Under the pieces are notes generated by a model. The model saw only the letters and a program-made list of their open reading frames with translations, made no database searches and was not told the DNA's origin. This document shows, one piece after another, positions 22,440 through 32,515 of a stretch of 64,000 bases of DNA. The DNA comes from Meconema thalassinum. Taxonomy: Eukaryota; Arthropoda; Insecta; Orthoptera; Tettigoniidae. Made by a program: the position numbers and the translations under genes. The stretch lies in assembly GCA_946902985.2 (NCBI GenBank), contig OX336388.2:130636346-130700345 (forward strand), in the 5' to 3' direction. Position 1 is the first letter of the stretch. The number at the start of each line of letters is the position of its first letter.

Positions 22440-23408
22440 ATGGCAGAAGGAATATCCACAGAACTTCTTCAGACTCTTTCTGGGATTATTGTTAGCGCTA
22501 TCAGGGAATCCAACACGCGAGGCGGCATCGGGAATGAGCCGATGTCACCGGGACGGCCTAGACCACCACAATTCTCAATGTCAGCATACCACGCCGCCGA
22601 TGGGACCATCATAGGGGACTATTTCACGCGGTTCACGTGGGCGCTCGGTCTGAGTAAGGTACCGGAAAACGAACACGCGTAGTACGCACGTGTCTACATG
22701 GGCGCCGAACTTAACGAAGCTTTGAAGATTCTAGTAAGTCTCGTCGACGCGGAAACTCTCTCATACAGCGAAATCCAGTCAAGATTGTCGAACCATTTCG
22801 ACGCCAGCCGTAACAAATATGCAGAGAGCATAAAATTCCGGAACGTCATGCAGACAGCAGGGGAGACGATCGCCAGTTTCACTCTCAGATTAAGACAAGC
22901 AGCAACACACTGTGAGTACGGAGAACTTTTAGACCGCATGCTAATTGAACAACTGCTTAAAGGTTTGGAATCGAGGGAAATTTGTGACGAAATTATTGCC
23001 AAGAAACCGGAGAGCTTCACTGCTGAGTACGAGATGGCCTGCGCACTCGAAGCCACCCGGAACACTGCTGACGAGGTTAAGAATGCGAATATAACCTCAA
23101 AATCCGATTCAACCAATCGGATAGGCTTCGAAAATCCACAGTCGCGGAGGGGTGGCAACCAATGGCAACGTGGGATATCGACCGATTGTCAACAGGAATC
23201 CAACCAATCAAGGCCTCAACAAGAATTGCATCCAGCAAATCAGGGAACATCAAGTAACCAATCATTGTGCGCTGGGTGTGGTGTGGAACATCCACGCAGT
23301 CAGTGCAGGTTCCTCAACGCAGAATGTCGGACATGTGGCAAGAAAGGTCACATTGCTAAAGTTTGTAGGTCCAAACCAAAGCAGCGGAATACAAATCACG
23401 TGACCTAA
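22440..23408 (+). pseudogene. gag: GypC Gag
   Basis: The ATG at 22440 opens a 322-codon frame with one internal TAG at 22680-22682 (after NEHA), so it is a pseudogene. A capsid-like segment contains LSYSEIQSRLSNHF and RLRQAATHCEYG. Near the C-terminus are two Cys/His clusters, CAGCGVEHPRSQC and CRTCGKKGHIAKVC. The second is a perfect C-x2-C-x4-H-x4-C zinc knuckle for RNA packaging. This differs from GypA, GypB and GypD, which lack the knuckle. Confidence 0.85.
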
Positions 23409-23495
23409 GGAGAACAACCAGCTGACAGCGTTGATGTCGTACATCATTTCAACAAAGTTGAGGTCATCGGAACAATACAGTCTCCAGGGAAGCAG

Positions 23496-25241
23496 TTGAT
23501 AGATGTCATCATAGAGGGAACCACCGTCAAGATGGAACTAGATACCGGTGCCCCCTGTCCAATGATGAGTAAACTGAGGTTAGGTATGATCAAACCAAAT
23601 TGTATTTTACAGAAGGTTGATCGTATTTTTGCGAGCTACTCTGGCCACCGTATTAACTGCATCGGGAAGACACCAGTCACCGCTACCATTGGCACCATCT
23701 CCAGGAACCTCGACATCGTCGACGATGAATTCGAGACACTCCTTGGTTGAGAGTGGATCTCTGAGTTTGTGCGAGAGATCAATTTCGAGCAGCTTTTTGG
23801 AAAACCAGAACCGTTCCACCAACTCTCCGTCAAACAGTCTCTGTCCCTGGACCAGCAAAAGGAACTTGACGCCACCCTCAACTGCTACCATGATGTCTTC
23901 AGTGATACCCCCGGGAAGCTGTCAGGCCCACCAGTGAAGATGCACCTGAAGGATGGCGCCACCCCAATCTTCTCCCGAGCACGTGACATTCCTGTAGCCC
24001 TGCGAGATGCCTATGCCAAAGAAATTGACGCAGAAATCGCATATGGTTTCCACAAGAGGGTCGACTACTCAGAGTGGGCGTCAACAACTCATGTCGTTGT
24101 GAAGAAGAACGGCAAGTTGAGAATCACGGGAAACTACAAACCTACTCTCAACCCGCGGATCATCATTGATGAACACCCGATTCCGAAAGTGGAATACTTG
24201 TTCAACCAATTGCGTGGTGCCACCCTCTTCTGTCACCTGGACGTCACAGACGCATACACTCATCTCGAGGTCGATGATGAGTTTAGCCAAGCCCTCACGC
24301 TCAACACTCCAACCCATGGCCTGATCCGTCCATTTCGTGCTGTCTACGGAGCAGCCAACATCCCCGCTATCTGGCAACGGCGAATGGACACGGTTTTGCA
24401 CAAACTCCCAAATGTTGTGAGTTTCTTTGACGACACCATTGGTTTTGCCGATAGTTTTGGCAATCTGATGGAGGCCCTCACCGTGGTACTAGAACGCTTT
24501 CGCCAACACGGTCTCAAGCTCAACCGAGCAAAATGCAGCTTTGCAGAACCTGTCCTGGAAGCTCTTGGCCACAAGATAGATGCTTCAGGCATTCATAAGT
24601 CTGATGCGCACATCCAAGCCGTACGGGACGCGCCGAAACCGACGACTCCAGAGGAACTCCAGCTGTTTTTGGGTAAAGCGACATACTACAGTGCCTTCAT
24701 CCATAACCTGTCAACGAGAGATCGGCCACTCAGAGACATGATGTTGAAGGATCCTCTCATATGGACACCAGACGGCGACAGGGCCTACCAGGACATCAAG
24801 GACGCTCTAACCTCACCGCATGTCCTTATGCAGTACGATCCAACACTACCACTTTTGCTGGCAACGGACGCCAGCAAAACCGGTCTCGGCGCAGTGCTGT
24901 CTCACCGGCTCAGCAACGGACTAGAACGGCATATCGCATATCCTAGTCGGACAATGTCATGTACGGAGCAAAGGTACCCCCAGATCGACAAGGAAGCACT
25001 CGCTATCGTTTGGGCAGTACAAACATTTTTCAACTACCTGTACGCTCGACACTTCACGCTAATCACGGATCACAAGCCCCTGACGCAGATCCTACATCCA
25101 GAGAAGTCGCTACCAGTCCTGTGCATTAGTCGCATGGCCAATTATGCCGACTACCTTGCACACTTTAACTACACTGTGCTTTTTAAGCATCGAAGCAAAA
25201 CGCCAACGCTGACTACTGCTCTAGAGCACCGTTACCATTGA
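23496..25241 (+). pseudogene. pol: GypC protease, reverse transcriptase and RNase H
   Basis: Protease has ELDTGAPCPMM. A TGA at 23748-23750 interrupts the frame just before EWISEFV, probably an old Arg or Trp codon. RT shows LRITGNYKPTLN, FCHLDVTDAYTHLE with the first Asp, FRAVYGAANIPAIWQ and VSFFDDTIG, where FFDD stands in place of the usual Y-x-DD. RNase H has LLATDASKTGLGAVLS, DKEALAIVWAV and LITDHKPL. The frame ends in a shift near 25238. The order and spacing match Ty3/gypsy Pol. Confidence 0.85.
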
Positions 25242-26642
25242 CCGTCAACAAGATCCAAAACTCAATCTCGCAACAGAGGGAGGAAACAGAGGATTACGAC
25301 GACTTTGATTCTTTTACAGTTCATCAGACGCAGCAGTTACCAGTCAAATCCGAAGCCATTGCACGAGAGACGAGGAAGGACCCTGATCTCGGTAGAATTG
25401 TCAAACTTCTGAAAGAGGCCAAGATCTCACCCGCCACGACTTCAAGGCACCCGAGGTAAAATACACGCTCGCCGCCAACTGCTTGATGTTCGAGCACAGA
25501 GTAGTGGTTCCGCCTGCACTGCGAGATCCTATCCTCAACGAGCTCCATGCAGTTCACCTGGGGATCGTCAAAATGAAGGGAATGGCACGTTCCTTTGTGT
25601 TTTGGCCACGCATTGACTCCGACATCGAGAAGCTCGCAAAGTCCTGCACCACATGCGCAACCCATGCGCACGCTCCACCCAAGTTCCGCGAGCATCTCTG
25701 AGAGTACCCGAAGGCACCGTGGGAACGCATTCACATCGACTACGCTGGCCCAGTAGCTGACAGCATGCTTCTGATTGTTGTAGACGCCTACAGCAAGTGG
25801 CTCGAGGTCAAGACGACAACCACCACGACAGCTGCAGCAACAATCTCCCTGATGGATGACCTGTTCACAGCGCACGGCACCCCAGTCACCGTCGTTTCAG
25901 ACAATAGCAGACAGTTCATCTCAGAAGAATTCAAAACCTTCCTGCAGAACAGTGGTGTGAAGTACCACAAGCTTACAGCACCATACCATCCATCAACTAA
26001 TGGCCAAGCAGAACGGTATGTCCAAACGGTGAAGGATGCCCTCTACGCGAGGAAACAACCAAAGGAACTCTGCAGACAAACCTGAACGAGTTCCTTCGCC
26101 AATTTAGAAGAGCGTCGCGCTCTACCACCGGACAATCTCCATCTCAACTATTCCTGGGACGAGAACTTCGGACACGTCTCAACCTGGCGAGACCTGAAGA
26201 CGTTCGCACTAGAGTCTGCGAGAAACAGAAAGCAGAAATGGACTCTACATTCCGCACCTTAGAAGCGGGTCAGTCAGTCTACTTCCTCTCTGGCAACCCG
26301 AACCTGGACAAGTGGCTCTCCAGTACCATCGCAGCCCGCATTGGAGATCTTCACTATGATATCATCTACCGGGAGAAACGAATAAAGTGCCACATCGACC
26401 AAATTAGGCCATTTCCAGGAATACGGCCAAACACAGAGAACCAGGAACCGACCAGCGATGAACCTACCGAAATTCCACTTAGGCCACGACGTGTTCGGTT
26501 CTTCCCAGCACCAGCTACCGCAGTTCCAGCCGAGAGGATGCCACAAGTGATCCGTGGAAACCGAACACCAACACCAGCTACTCCAGTTATACAGCGCATG
26601 TCTCCACGCAAACGCCACCCACCATTAAGATTTTCACCATAG
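25238..26642 (+). pseudogene. pol: GypC integrase and C-terminal tail
   Basis: After a frameshift come a connector, then ELHAVHLGIVKMKGM with the zinc-binding His residues and CTTCATHAH with the Cys pair. The core shows IHIDYAGPV (first Asp), VVSDNSRQFIS (second Asp) and YHPSTNGQAERYVQTVKD (Glu). A TGA at 25699-25701 breaks HLW-EYPK, and a further shift near 26083 separates the core from the tail (26238-26642), which has QSVYFLSG and a Pro/Arg-rich end. All three catalytic acids are kept, but the frame is broken in at least four places. Confidence 0.85.
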
Positions 26643-26660
26643 ACATAACAACTTCAATTT

Positions 26661-26675
26661 AAAAGAGGGAGGAAA
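26661..26675 (+). promoter_or_regulatory. GypC polypurine tract
   Basis: AAAAGAGGGAGGAAA sits immediately before the 3' LTR, the expected place for priming plus-strand DNA synthesis. Confidence 0.75.
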
Positions 26676-26883
26676 TGTTGTGTATTTGAACCCTCAGAAA
26701 TGTATGTTTTAAAGAAATTTCATCCTCACAGTTGGTAACACATACACACCACCAGAGACTCAGTTATCGAATACTCGAGTGGACTAGAGCCGTTATTGTG
26801 GCGCACTGATCTGTATTGTTCCTTGTTCTGTATATATTGTTTGGCTTCCTCATAATAAATGGTCAATCTTAGAAAACACAAAA
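26676..26883 (+). repeat. GypC 3' LTR
   Basis: The LTR starts TGTTGTGTATTTG after the polypurine tract and ends in the A run before AATCTGAT. AATAAA lies at 26854-26859. A few differences from the 5' copy are visible, including a short deletion in CTGTATATATTG. Confidence 0.8.
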
Positions 26884-27090
26884 AATCTGATATTGATGCG
26901 TTGCGCAACAGACACGTGCACCTCTTGCTCACTCATAGCGTACAGAAGCAGCCCAGCTCCCTGCCGTGCGTGTGCACGCAAACCCCTTCTTCAGACACTC
27001 CCACCAACATTCTGGCAAGCCCCGCCTTAGATTTATTGCTAACGGCGGCGGTACATTCAAATTCCCGTTTATATTTGATCCGCCCTCGTA

Positions 27091-28290
27091 CATTGTAGAC
27101 CTCCGTAGCAGCAGAGGCAAAGGGCAAGGAGCGAGCCTCTGCTACCCGCTTCAGAGTCACAAATGTAGGATTATAACTTCCAGAGCAGGATACATCGCAG
27201 AAGTGCGATCCATTACTGTTGGCAATGGCAAGATGGCCCGTGATGATGACTCCGTTGATGGAAACTCCGGGTATTGTGAAATGACGTCGGGAGTCCGGAG
27301 ATCTGACGAAGCTTAGTCCACACTTCAGATGAAATTGTATGTGCCGTCATAGACGACACACTTTTCCCACGTCATTTTCTTACTCTCCCGAATCTGATAT
27401 CGGGCTCTAGCACGCATCCTTATGAAGGCAATAAGGTTGGCTGTGGTGTTTTGCCTCTGGTAGCATTTGAAAGCACGTCGACGATCTTTGATGGCTGCTA
27501 TAATCTCGACTGTCCACCAAGGGACAAGATTCCGGCGAGTGTTGCCGGATGAGGAAGGTATTGTTTCCTCTGCCGCAGCCAAAATACCTTTCGTTATGTG
27601 AATGTTATGATCATCGATACTCTCAAAGGTATCTTCGGCAAAAACAGCAAGTGCTGTGAATTCTGGCCAATCCACTGGACGGAGTAGCCATCGACTTGAT
27701 AACTCGATGGCTCTCTGAAGAGTAAGTCCAGTCGGGAAATTTTCAGTATTACAAAGGTCGTCGTGCACACCCCACTGTTGCAGGGGAAACCAGCGCACGA
27801 CTGCACAAGGTGATGTCGACAGTCAAAAACGTGCCGTATGCAACAGAAAAGTGTGTAGGTTCCCCTGTGTTCAACAAACACAGGTCCAGCCGCCTGATCA
27901 GTCTCTCAAAATCTCTCCCTCTACCGCTAGTTTCAGCGGAGCCCCAGATGGTGTTGGGGCATTAAAATATCCCAGAAGGAGAAAAGGAAGGGAAGCTGAG
28001 AGACTAGATCCACCAGCTGGTTGTAATCCAGTTAAGAATCAGGTGAGATGTACACGTTACATACTGCTGCCATTACTGGTAACGAACTGCAACTGCTTCC
28101 AGCTGAGTACGCAGCGGCACCTATTCACTAAATAAGCTAGAGCGGACAAGAGTTTAAAGAAACGCCACCAGCGGCTATAACTCCTTCCACCCGGTCTTTA
28201 GAGAAGATGTTGAAGTGATGCATTGTTGCCCCATGTCCAGGATGAAACCTGGATTCCTGAAGACAGACAATGGTTGCCGAAAACGAAGAT
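27091..28290 (-). pseudogene. LINE AP endonuclease and connector
   Basis: The minus-strand pieces are: QESRFHPGHGATMHHFNIF (start of endonuclease), LEAVAVRYQ, LLLGYFNAPT in place of the LLLGDFNAH active-site motif, WGSAETSGRGRDFERL, LQWGVHDDLCN and NFPTGL in place of SDHFP. The connector follows with DWPEFTALA, HITKGILAAAEETIP, NLVPWWTVEI and RARARYQIRESKK. The last part is one open frame of 157 codons (27325-27798). Loss of the catalytic Asp and His residues shows decay. Confidence 0.7.
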
Positions 28291-28291
28291 A

Positions 28292-28745
28292 TTAATTGAC
28301 GTAACTCAGCGAGATATTAAAGGTTGCATTGTAATAGTGCCATAGTGTGGACTTACGCTTGACCGTTTGCCACCCTTCCCCATCTATAGAAGGAAGTAAT
28401 GAGCATGGGGAGACCTCTATCTCCGTCTGAAGACGAAGAAAATGGAGGGGGCGCTCTCTTTGGTGGCGCACGTCGTTCGTCGGACTTTTCCTCTCTCGCT
28501 CTTCGAGAAATGCGAGAGCGGTGTCGAGGGACTTATTCCTGGTCCGAAAACTGGGTGTCTGTCCCCGATACATCCCGACCATTCTTTTTTCTAGATCTGC
28601 GGCGACGTCTCGGTGGGTCTGGAGGTGTATCCTTGCCCTCAGATGTCTGGGTAATAGGCACCTGAAGCCTTTTACCCTTTGCTGAAGATCTATCCTGGAG
28701 ATTCTACTGTGAACTTGGCTACTAGATGCCACCGGAACCATCAAC
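28292..28745 (-). pseudogene. LINE ORF1 C-terminal remnant
   Basis: A 150-codon frame, rich in Arg and Ser, lies immediately upstream of the endonuclease in element order. It ends in GEGWQTVKRKSTLWHYY. The position fits the ORF1 RNA-binding protein. No zinc knuckle is visible in this part. The upstream end of the LINE is not defined; a SINE begins about 20 bp further on. Confidence 0.4.
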
Positions 28746-28765
28746 TCGCAACGAACGTTGGAACT

Positions 28766-28905
28766 TCCCCTCCGAAGGAAAACAAACTCAGGGTTTTCTA
28801 GCGCTCTTAGTAAATCCGACGACTTCAGCCGGGTTTGAACCCGCGACCTTGGGCATAGAAATTCAGCATGCTACCAGTTCCGATACCGAAGTCGCTTCCC
28901 ACAGA
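28766..28905 (-). mobile_element. tRNA-headed SINE, family S1
   Basis: The minus strand reads CTTCGGTATCGG, GGTAGCATGCTGAATTTCTA, TGCCCAAGGTCGCGGGTTC and AAACCCGGCTGAAGTCGTCGG, then AAGAGCG and CCTTCGGAGGGG. GGTTCAAACCC is a good pol III B box. A second copy lies at 51542-51720 on the plus strand. Confidence 0.75.
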
Positions 28906-28929
28906 CAGATGGAAAACTGAATGTGATCT

Positions 28930-29640
28930 CGTGCAGTGGCATTGTCATAGCAACTGCTGATGGCTCATCCCTTATCAATTAAAAGTAAAGTTGTCATGGT
29001 AACCTCTCTTGGCACTTGGCATTTTCTTATAATTTAAATAATTTTGCTCACCCCGTGGCGTAATGGTGGGTCATATCAAAAATTATTTCAGACAAAAGTT
29101 TTAGGTAATTATTGGAGGAATATTGTCCATTTTGTACGGTTTTGATATTGTGCCTATTAACAGAGATATGATTAATGTTTTCCGAAAAACCCACTTTTTC
29201 CCACCCCTTTGGTCAATGGTTGGTGCTATCAAAAAACTTTTCAAACATAAATTTTAGGGCCTTGTCCGACACATAGTATGAACTTTGAATGGATTCAATA
29301 TTTCGGATATTAAGAGAGTTATAGCGATATTTCACTTTTTCGAGAAAAAAAAGCCTCCCATTTTCACCCCCTTTGACCGATTTTGCCCATTAACGAACTC
29401 GACCGAGATTTTAAGGGGATACATATTATGTAAAAAATTCAAAGTGATTGGTGCAAAATTACGGCAGTTATCGTGTCCACAAGAAACTGATATACATGTA
29501 TATATGTACATACATAAATTATATATAAACTTTTGAACTGACGGTGGTTTTGGGGTCTGGGGGATGTGAAACGCGAAGATATGTCGAAATTTTCCGGAAG
29601 TCGAAACATGGGACCCATTGCAATAGTTAGCTTTCTAATG
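28930..29640. repeat. Unidentified degenerate tandem-like modules
   Basis: Three similar modules begin with CACCCC at about 29050, 29202 and 29365 (pitch about 150-165 bp). They share TATCAAAAA, TTTTAGG and runs of TTTCGAGAAAAA or TTTCCGAAAAAC. A final part contains GTTTTGGGGTCTGGGGGATG. No coding sequence is seen. It looks like an old dispersed or tandem repeat of unknown type. Confidence 0.4.
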
Positions 29641-29649
29641 AAATCTACC

Positions 29650-30183
29650 TAAAAGTAGGTTAGCTCAGGCAAGGAAAGCATTTCTACAGAAAAGGAATCT
29701 GTTGACATCGAATATAGATTTAGGTATTAGGAAGTCATTTTTGAAGGAATTTGTCTGGAGCGTGGCACTCTATGGAAGTGAAACTTGGACTATTGGTGCA
29801 GCAGAAAAGAGGAGAATTGAAGCGTTTGAAATGTGGTGTTACAGGAGAATGATGAAGATCAGATGGGTAGATAGAGTTACAAACGAAGAGGTATTGAGAC
29901 TATTGGGAGAGGAGAGATGTTTCTGACGACTGCTAATGAAGAGAAGAGATAGGTTGGTAGGACACATGCTAAGACACCCAGGAATAGCAAGCTTAGTTAT
30001 GGAAGGAAGGGTTGAGGACAAAAACTGTAGGGGTAGACCAAGGTTAGAATATGTTTAACAGATTGCCTCGGATGTAGGGTGTGGTAGTTATGTAGATATA
30101 AAACGATTAGCTCAGGACAGGGAGGTGTGGACAGCTGCATCAAACCAGTCAAACGACTGAGGACTCAAACAACAACAACAACA
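29650..30183 (+). pseudogene. LINE ORF2 C-terminus and 3' end
   Basis: The frame reads VRKSFLKEF-like then WSVALYGSETWTI, EAFEMWCYRRMMKIRWVDRV and NEEVLRLLGEE, and after a stop RRDRLVGHMLRHPG. This is the standard C-terminal region of LINE proteins annotated as endonuclease-reverse transcriptase. The copy ends in SND-stop-GLK followed by (CAA)n at ~30163-30183, a typical simple-repeat 3' tail. It is 5'-truncated near 29650. Confidence 0.75.
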
Positions 30184-31336
30184 CCCTCAAAATAGAGAAT
30201 GAAAGCGCCGGTATCGACGCTGTCCTCTCCAATTTTCCGAGATATGCGCCTAATCTTGGTGACGCCTCTCTTCCCCAGATCCCGCAACAATTCCGCATCG
30301 CTATTTAAATGAGGTCGCTATGGAATGATTATAACTCCACGGACCTCATTCAGCGTAGGCCTATCGTGCTTCTGAACCTTAACGAGAATTTCGACAAACT
30401 GCGTGCACGCCAGCAACGCTTCGGTTTGCTGCCGGTATGCAGCAAAAGCTGCCCTTTCCGGAGCTTGGAAATTCCGTTAAGGTCGCGATATTTCCCCTTG
30501 AATTCTTCCCAAAATAAGATCGATTTCACCAGTATAAAATCTCCCCACTGATCTCTATACATGGATGGCTGGTAGCTAAGGCAGCAGTAAGCCGAATAGA
30601 CGATGACAGGTATAGCAAGATGGCAGCGAGCGCATGGTGCTATATTGCGAATACGGATCTGTGATTGGTTACTGGTAGTTTGAGGTTATACATGAATTTA
30701 TACTGGCAGTAAATATTTTGTTTTTCTTGTAGTTGTAAAATGGGCTGAAATTGGTTATTTAAAGCGTAAAATCTTAGTTTTAAGTACCGGTTTGGTGACC
30801 CATCATCCCAGGTAAGTCGGTAATACCTTTACTCTCAGGCAGATAGGCCATTGTGAAGTTAATTATACATATGCGGTGGTGCTGAAGCAGACGTGATCGG
30901 GCTAGGCTATTGCGTTTTTAAATTTGATCCCATTTCAGGGTTTTTCGGTTCTGGGTGCGAATAGTTCTCTTAATAGTTGTAAAACGGTGGGGAGAGTAGC
31001 CTATATTTTGAGTAGGTTTTTAGTTGGGTTAAGTTTTATGTGGAACTGAGGAGTGAAATTGGTTTGGCTTAAAATGCATTTTTGGCTTTGATCTACTTCC
31101 CGTTATTAAGTTTATTGTGCTGCTAGCGTAATTAAAAGCTGTAGTATTTGATGTAGAGTGCTGAGATTACTTGGGGGAAGTGTTGGTGAGAGGGAGAGAA
31201 GTGAGGGGATGGGTTTATGGAGTTGTTGCTGTTGTTGCCAAGCATTACCAAGCATCGATTACGATATGTCGAATCTAGGCCTGTATAGTGAGCTACGTTT
31301 ATAGGTACATCAATTTAAGAATGCATAATTTCGTGG
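30184..31336. other. Unassigned sequence
   Basis: No repeat family or gene is recognised. CAAGATGGCAGC near 30618 is a motif often found near promoters, but nothing downstream supports a gene. Confidence 0.3.
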
Positions 31337-31545
31337 CATATATATGTCGTAGGCAGATAGTGAAATCCGTCATTTCATGAAGATCCTAGGCACTTCATGA
31401 ACAGCCGGCATATGATGTAAAATGAGATAGTTACACTATCTGACGCGTGGTTTCATGAAATGACTAAATTTAGCCGTCACATAGTGTAATTCTTTCTTAC
31501 ACTATCTGACGGAAAGTCCCGCCCGTCACTTCATGAAAAAGCGGT
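31337..31545 (+). repeat. Left inverted repeat with TTCATGAA iterons
   Basis: This end contains four TTCATGAA palindromes and three copies of an ACTATCTGAC / GATAGTG motif, regularly alternating. Such arrays at transposon ends commonly bind the transposase; that role is inferred. Confidence 0.7.
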
Positions 31546-31606
31546 AGCGTTGTCCTCGTGGTGAGATAAGTGTGCTTTCCAAGAATAAATAGTGGCAATA
31601 TACGAT

Positions 31607-31715
31607 ATGGAAGATACCGTGGAAGTACAAAGGCAGTTGTTTCTTCAGAAAGTTAATATTTATTATGAAAAAAAAACCTCATAAAAAACCTTGGTCACAA
31701 GAAGAAATGGATCAG
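31607..31715 (+). pseudogene. Possible first exon with SANT-like motif
   Basis: An ATG at 31607 opens MEDTVEVQRQLFLQKVN and reaches a run of nine adenines. With the run as written the frame stops at once. In the next frame it reads KKPHKKPWSQEEMDQ and ends at a good donor, CAG followed by GTAAGA. PWSQEEM resembles the start of a SANT/Myb-type DNA-binding helix, as found in some transposon proteins. The one-base discrepancy means a mutation or a sequencing error. It lies about 60 bp inside the left inverted repeat, a typical place for a transposon gene. Confidence 0.35.
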
Positions 31716-31780
31716 GTAAGAAAGACTTGTTTGGTATATTTTAGGTTATGTCACTTGTAGCCTGCCTGTTTTAATCATTT

Positions 31781-32114
31781 GAAAAATGAAAATCCACAGC
31801 CTGCTTCCAGTCTCCGACCGGGTCAGGAATGGAATGAATGAAGCCCCCATCTAGCGGCGAGGATATGGACTGTGCCGGCTGCCGAGGCCTGACGCACTCC
31901 TCTGGGGCAATGATTAAATGAATGACAGATGAAATGAAATGATAGTGGAGAGTGTTGCTGGAATGAAATTTTGACAGGGAAAACCGGAGTACCCGGAGAA
32001 AAACCTGTCTGCCTCCGTTTTGTCCAGCACAGATCTCACATGGAGTGACCGGGATTTGAACCACGGATCCAGCGGTGAGAGGCCGGCGTGCTGCCGCCTA
32101 AGCCACGGAGGCTT
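31781..32114 (-). mobile_element. tRNA-headed SINE, family S2, with 16-bp target duplication
   Basis: Minus-strand head: TGGCTTAGGCGG (A box) and GGTTCAAATCC (B box), then CACTCCATGTGAGATCTGTG and a body of about 200 bp. It is flanked by CCTGTTTTAATCATTT at 31765-31780 and 32115-32130, a perfect 16-bp duplication of the kind made by LINE-driven insertion. The head is related to a tRNA but is not a functional tRNA gene. Confidence 0.88.
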
Positions 32115-32515
32115 CCTGTTTTAATCATTTACAAGTGTTATATTCATCTCATTTGGATGAGTATGATACTGGTGGCTGATTAACAGAGAATTAATGGGTT
32201 TTTATGCAAATACCAGTAGCATCACAAGTCCGAGAATGAACGGCATATGTCCAGACGAAATATTACACTTTCTGTTACATGGGGTTAGTTAAAAGGCGGG
32301 ATGTCAATAGAACAATGCGATGTTTATATTAATGACATTATTAGAAAATTTTAGGACATAGCCTACACAATAGTCAGCTTATTTCGTGTTTTTGTAGTCT
32401 TACCGCAATGAAGAAATCAGGGCTGTACCCAGAAAATAATTTCGGGAGGGTTTCTGTATTTAATTTTTTTCAGTCTGCACATTTTAATATATTTGTAGTA
32501 GATTTATTGTTGTAA

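Larger units (their letters stand above)
22088..26883 (+). mobile_element. GypC, Ty3/gypsy element with short LTRs (Mag-like)
   Basis: The LTRs of about 210 bp start TGTTGTGTATT. The inserted unit is flanked by AATCT at 22083-22087 and 26884-26888. Removing it restores the mariner reading frame, which confirms the boundaries. Gag with zinc knuckles, protease, RT, RNase H and integrase follow in order, but with stops and frameshifts. The resemblance to Mag-type elements is recalled, not tested. Confidence 0.88.
21406..27088 (-). mobile_element. Mariner element (irritans type), interrupted by GypC
   Basis: Both ends carry CGAGGG followed after a few bases by ATCAAATATAAACGGGA, as inverted repeats, flanked by TA (21404-21405 and 27089-27090). 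Without the GypC insertion the element is only about 880 bp, against about 1.3 kb for a full mariner, so it has an internal deletion. The target is the LINE RT region. Mariners move by cut-and-paste using a transposase that binds these ends. Confidence 0.85.
19440..28745 (-). mobile_element. RNase H-bearing LINE (I/Nimb-like), split by mariner
   Basis: Reading the minus strand from 28745 down gives ORF1 C-terminus, AP endonuclease, connector, RT, RNase H and a terminal zinc-finger region. These parts are in the order expected for an I-type LINE. The element is interrupted between 27091 and 21405 by a mariner: sequence left and right of the mariner joins at one TA. Many stops and frame breaks show it is old. 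Clade naming is by motif recall. Confidence 0.75.

Noticed and set aside
28399..28665. 88-codon plus-strand frame
   Set aside because: Overlaps LINE ORF1 and endonuclease order on the minus strand; no motif of its own.
30618..30640. Promoter with CAAGATGGCAGC motif
   Set aside because: Single short motif with no gene, splice donor or conserved sequence downstream.
32041..32114. tRNA gene on the minus strand
   Set aside because: A and B boxes are present, but it is joined to a SINE body and flanked by a 16-bp target duplication.
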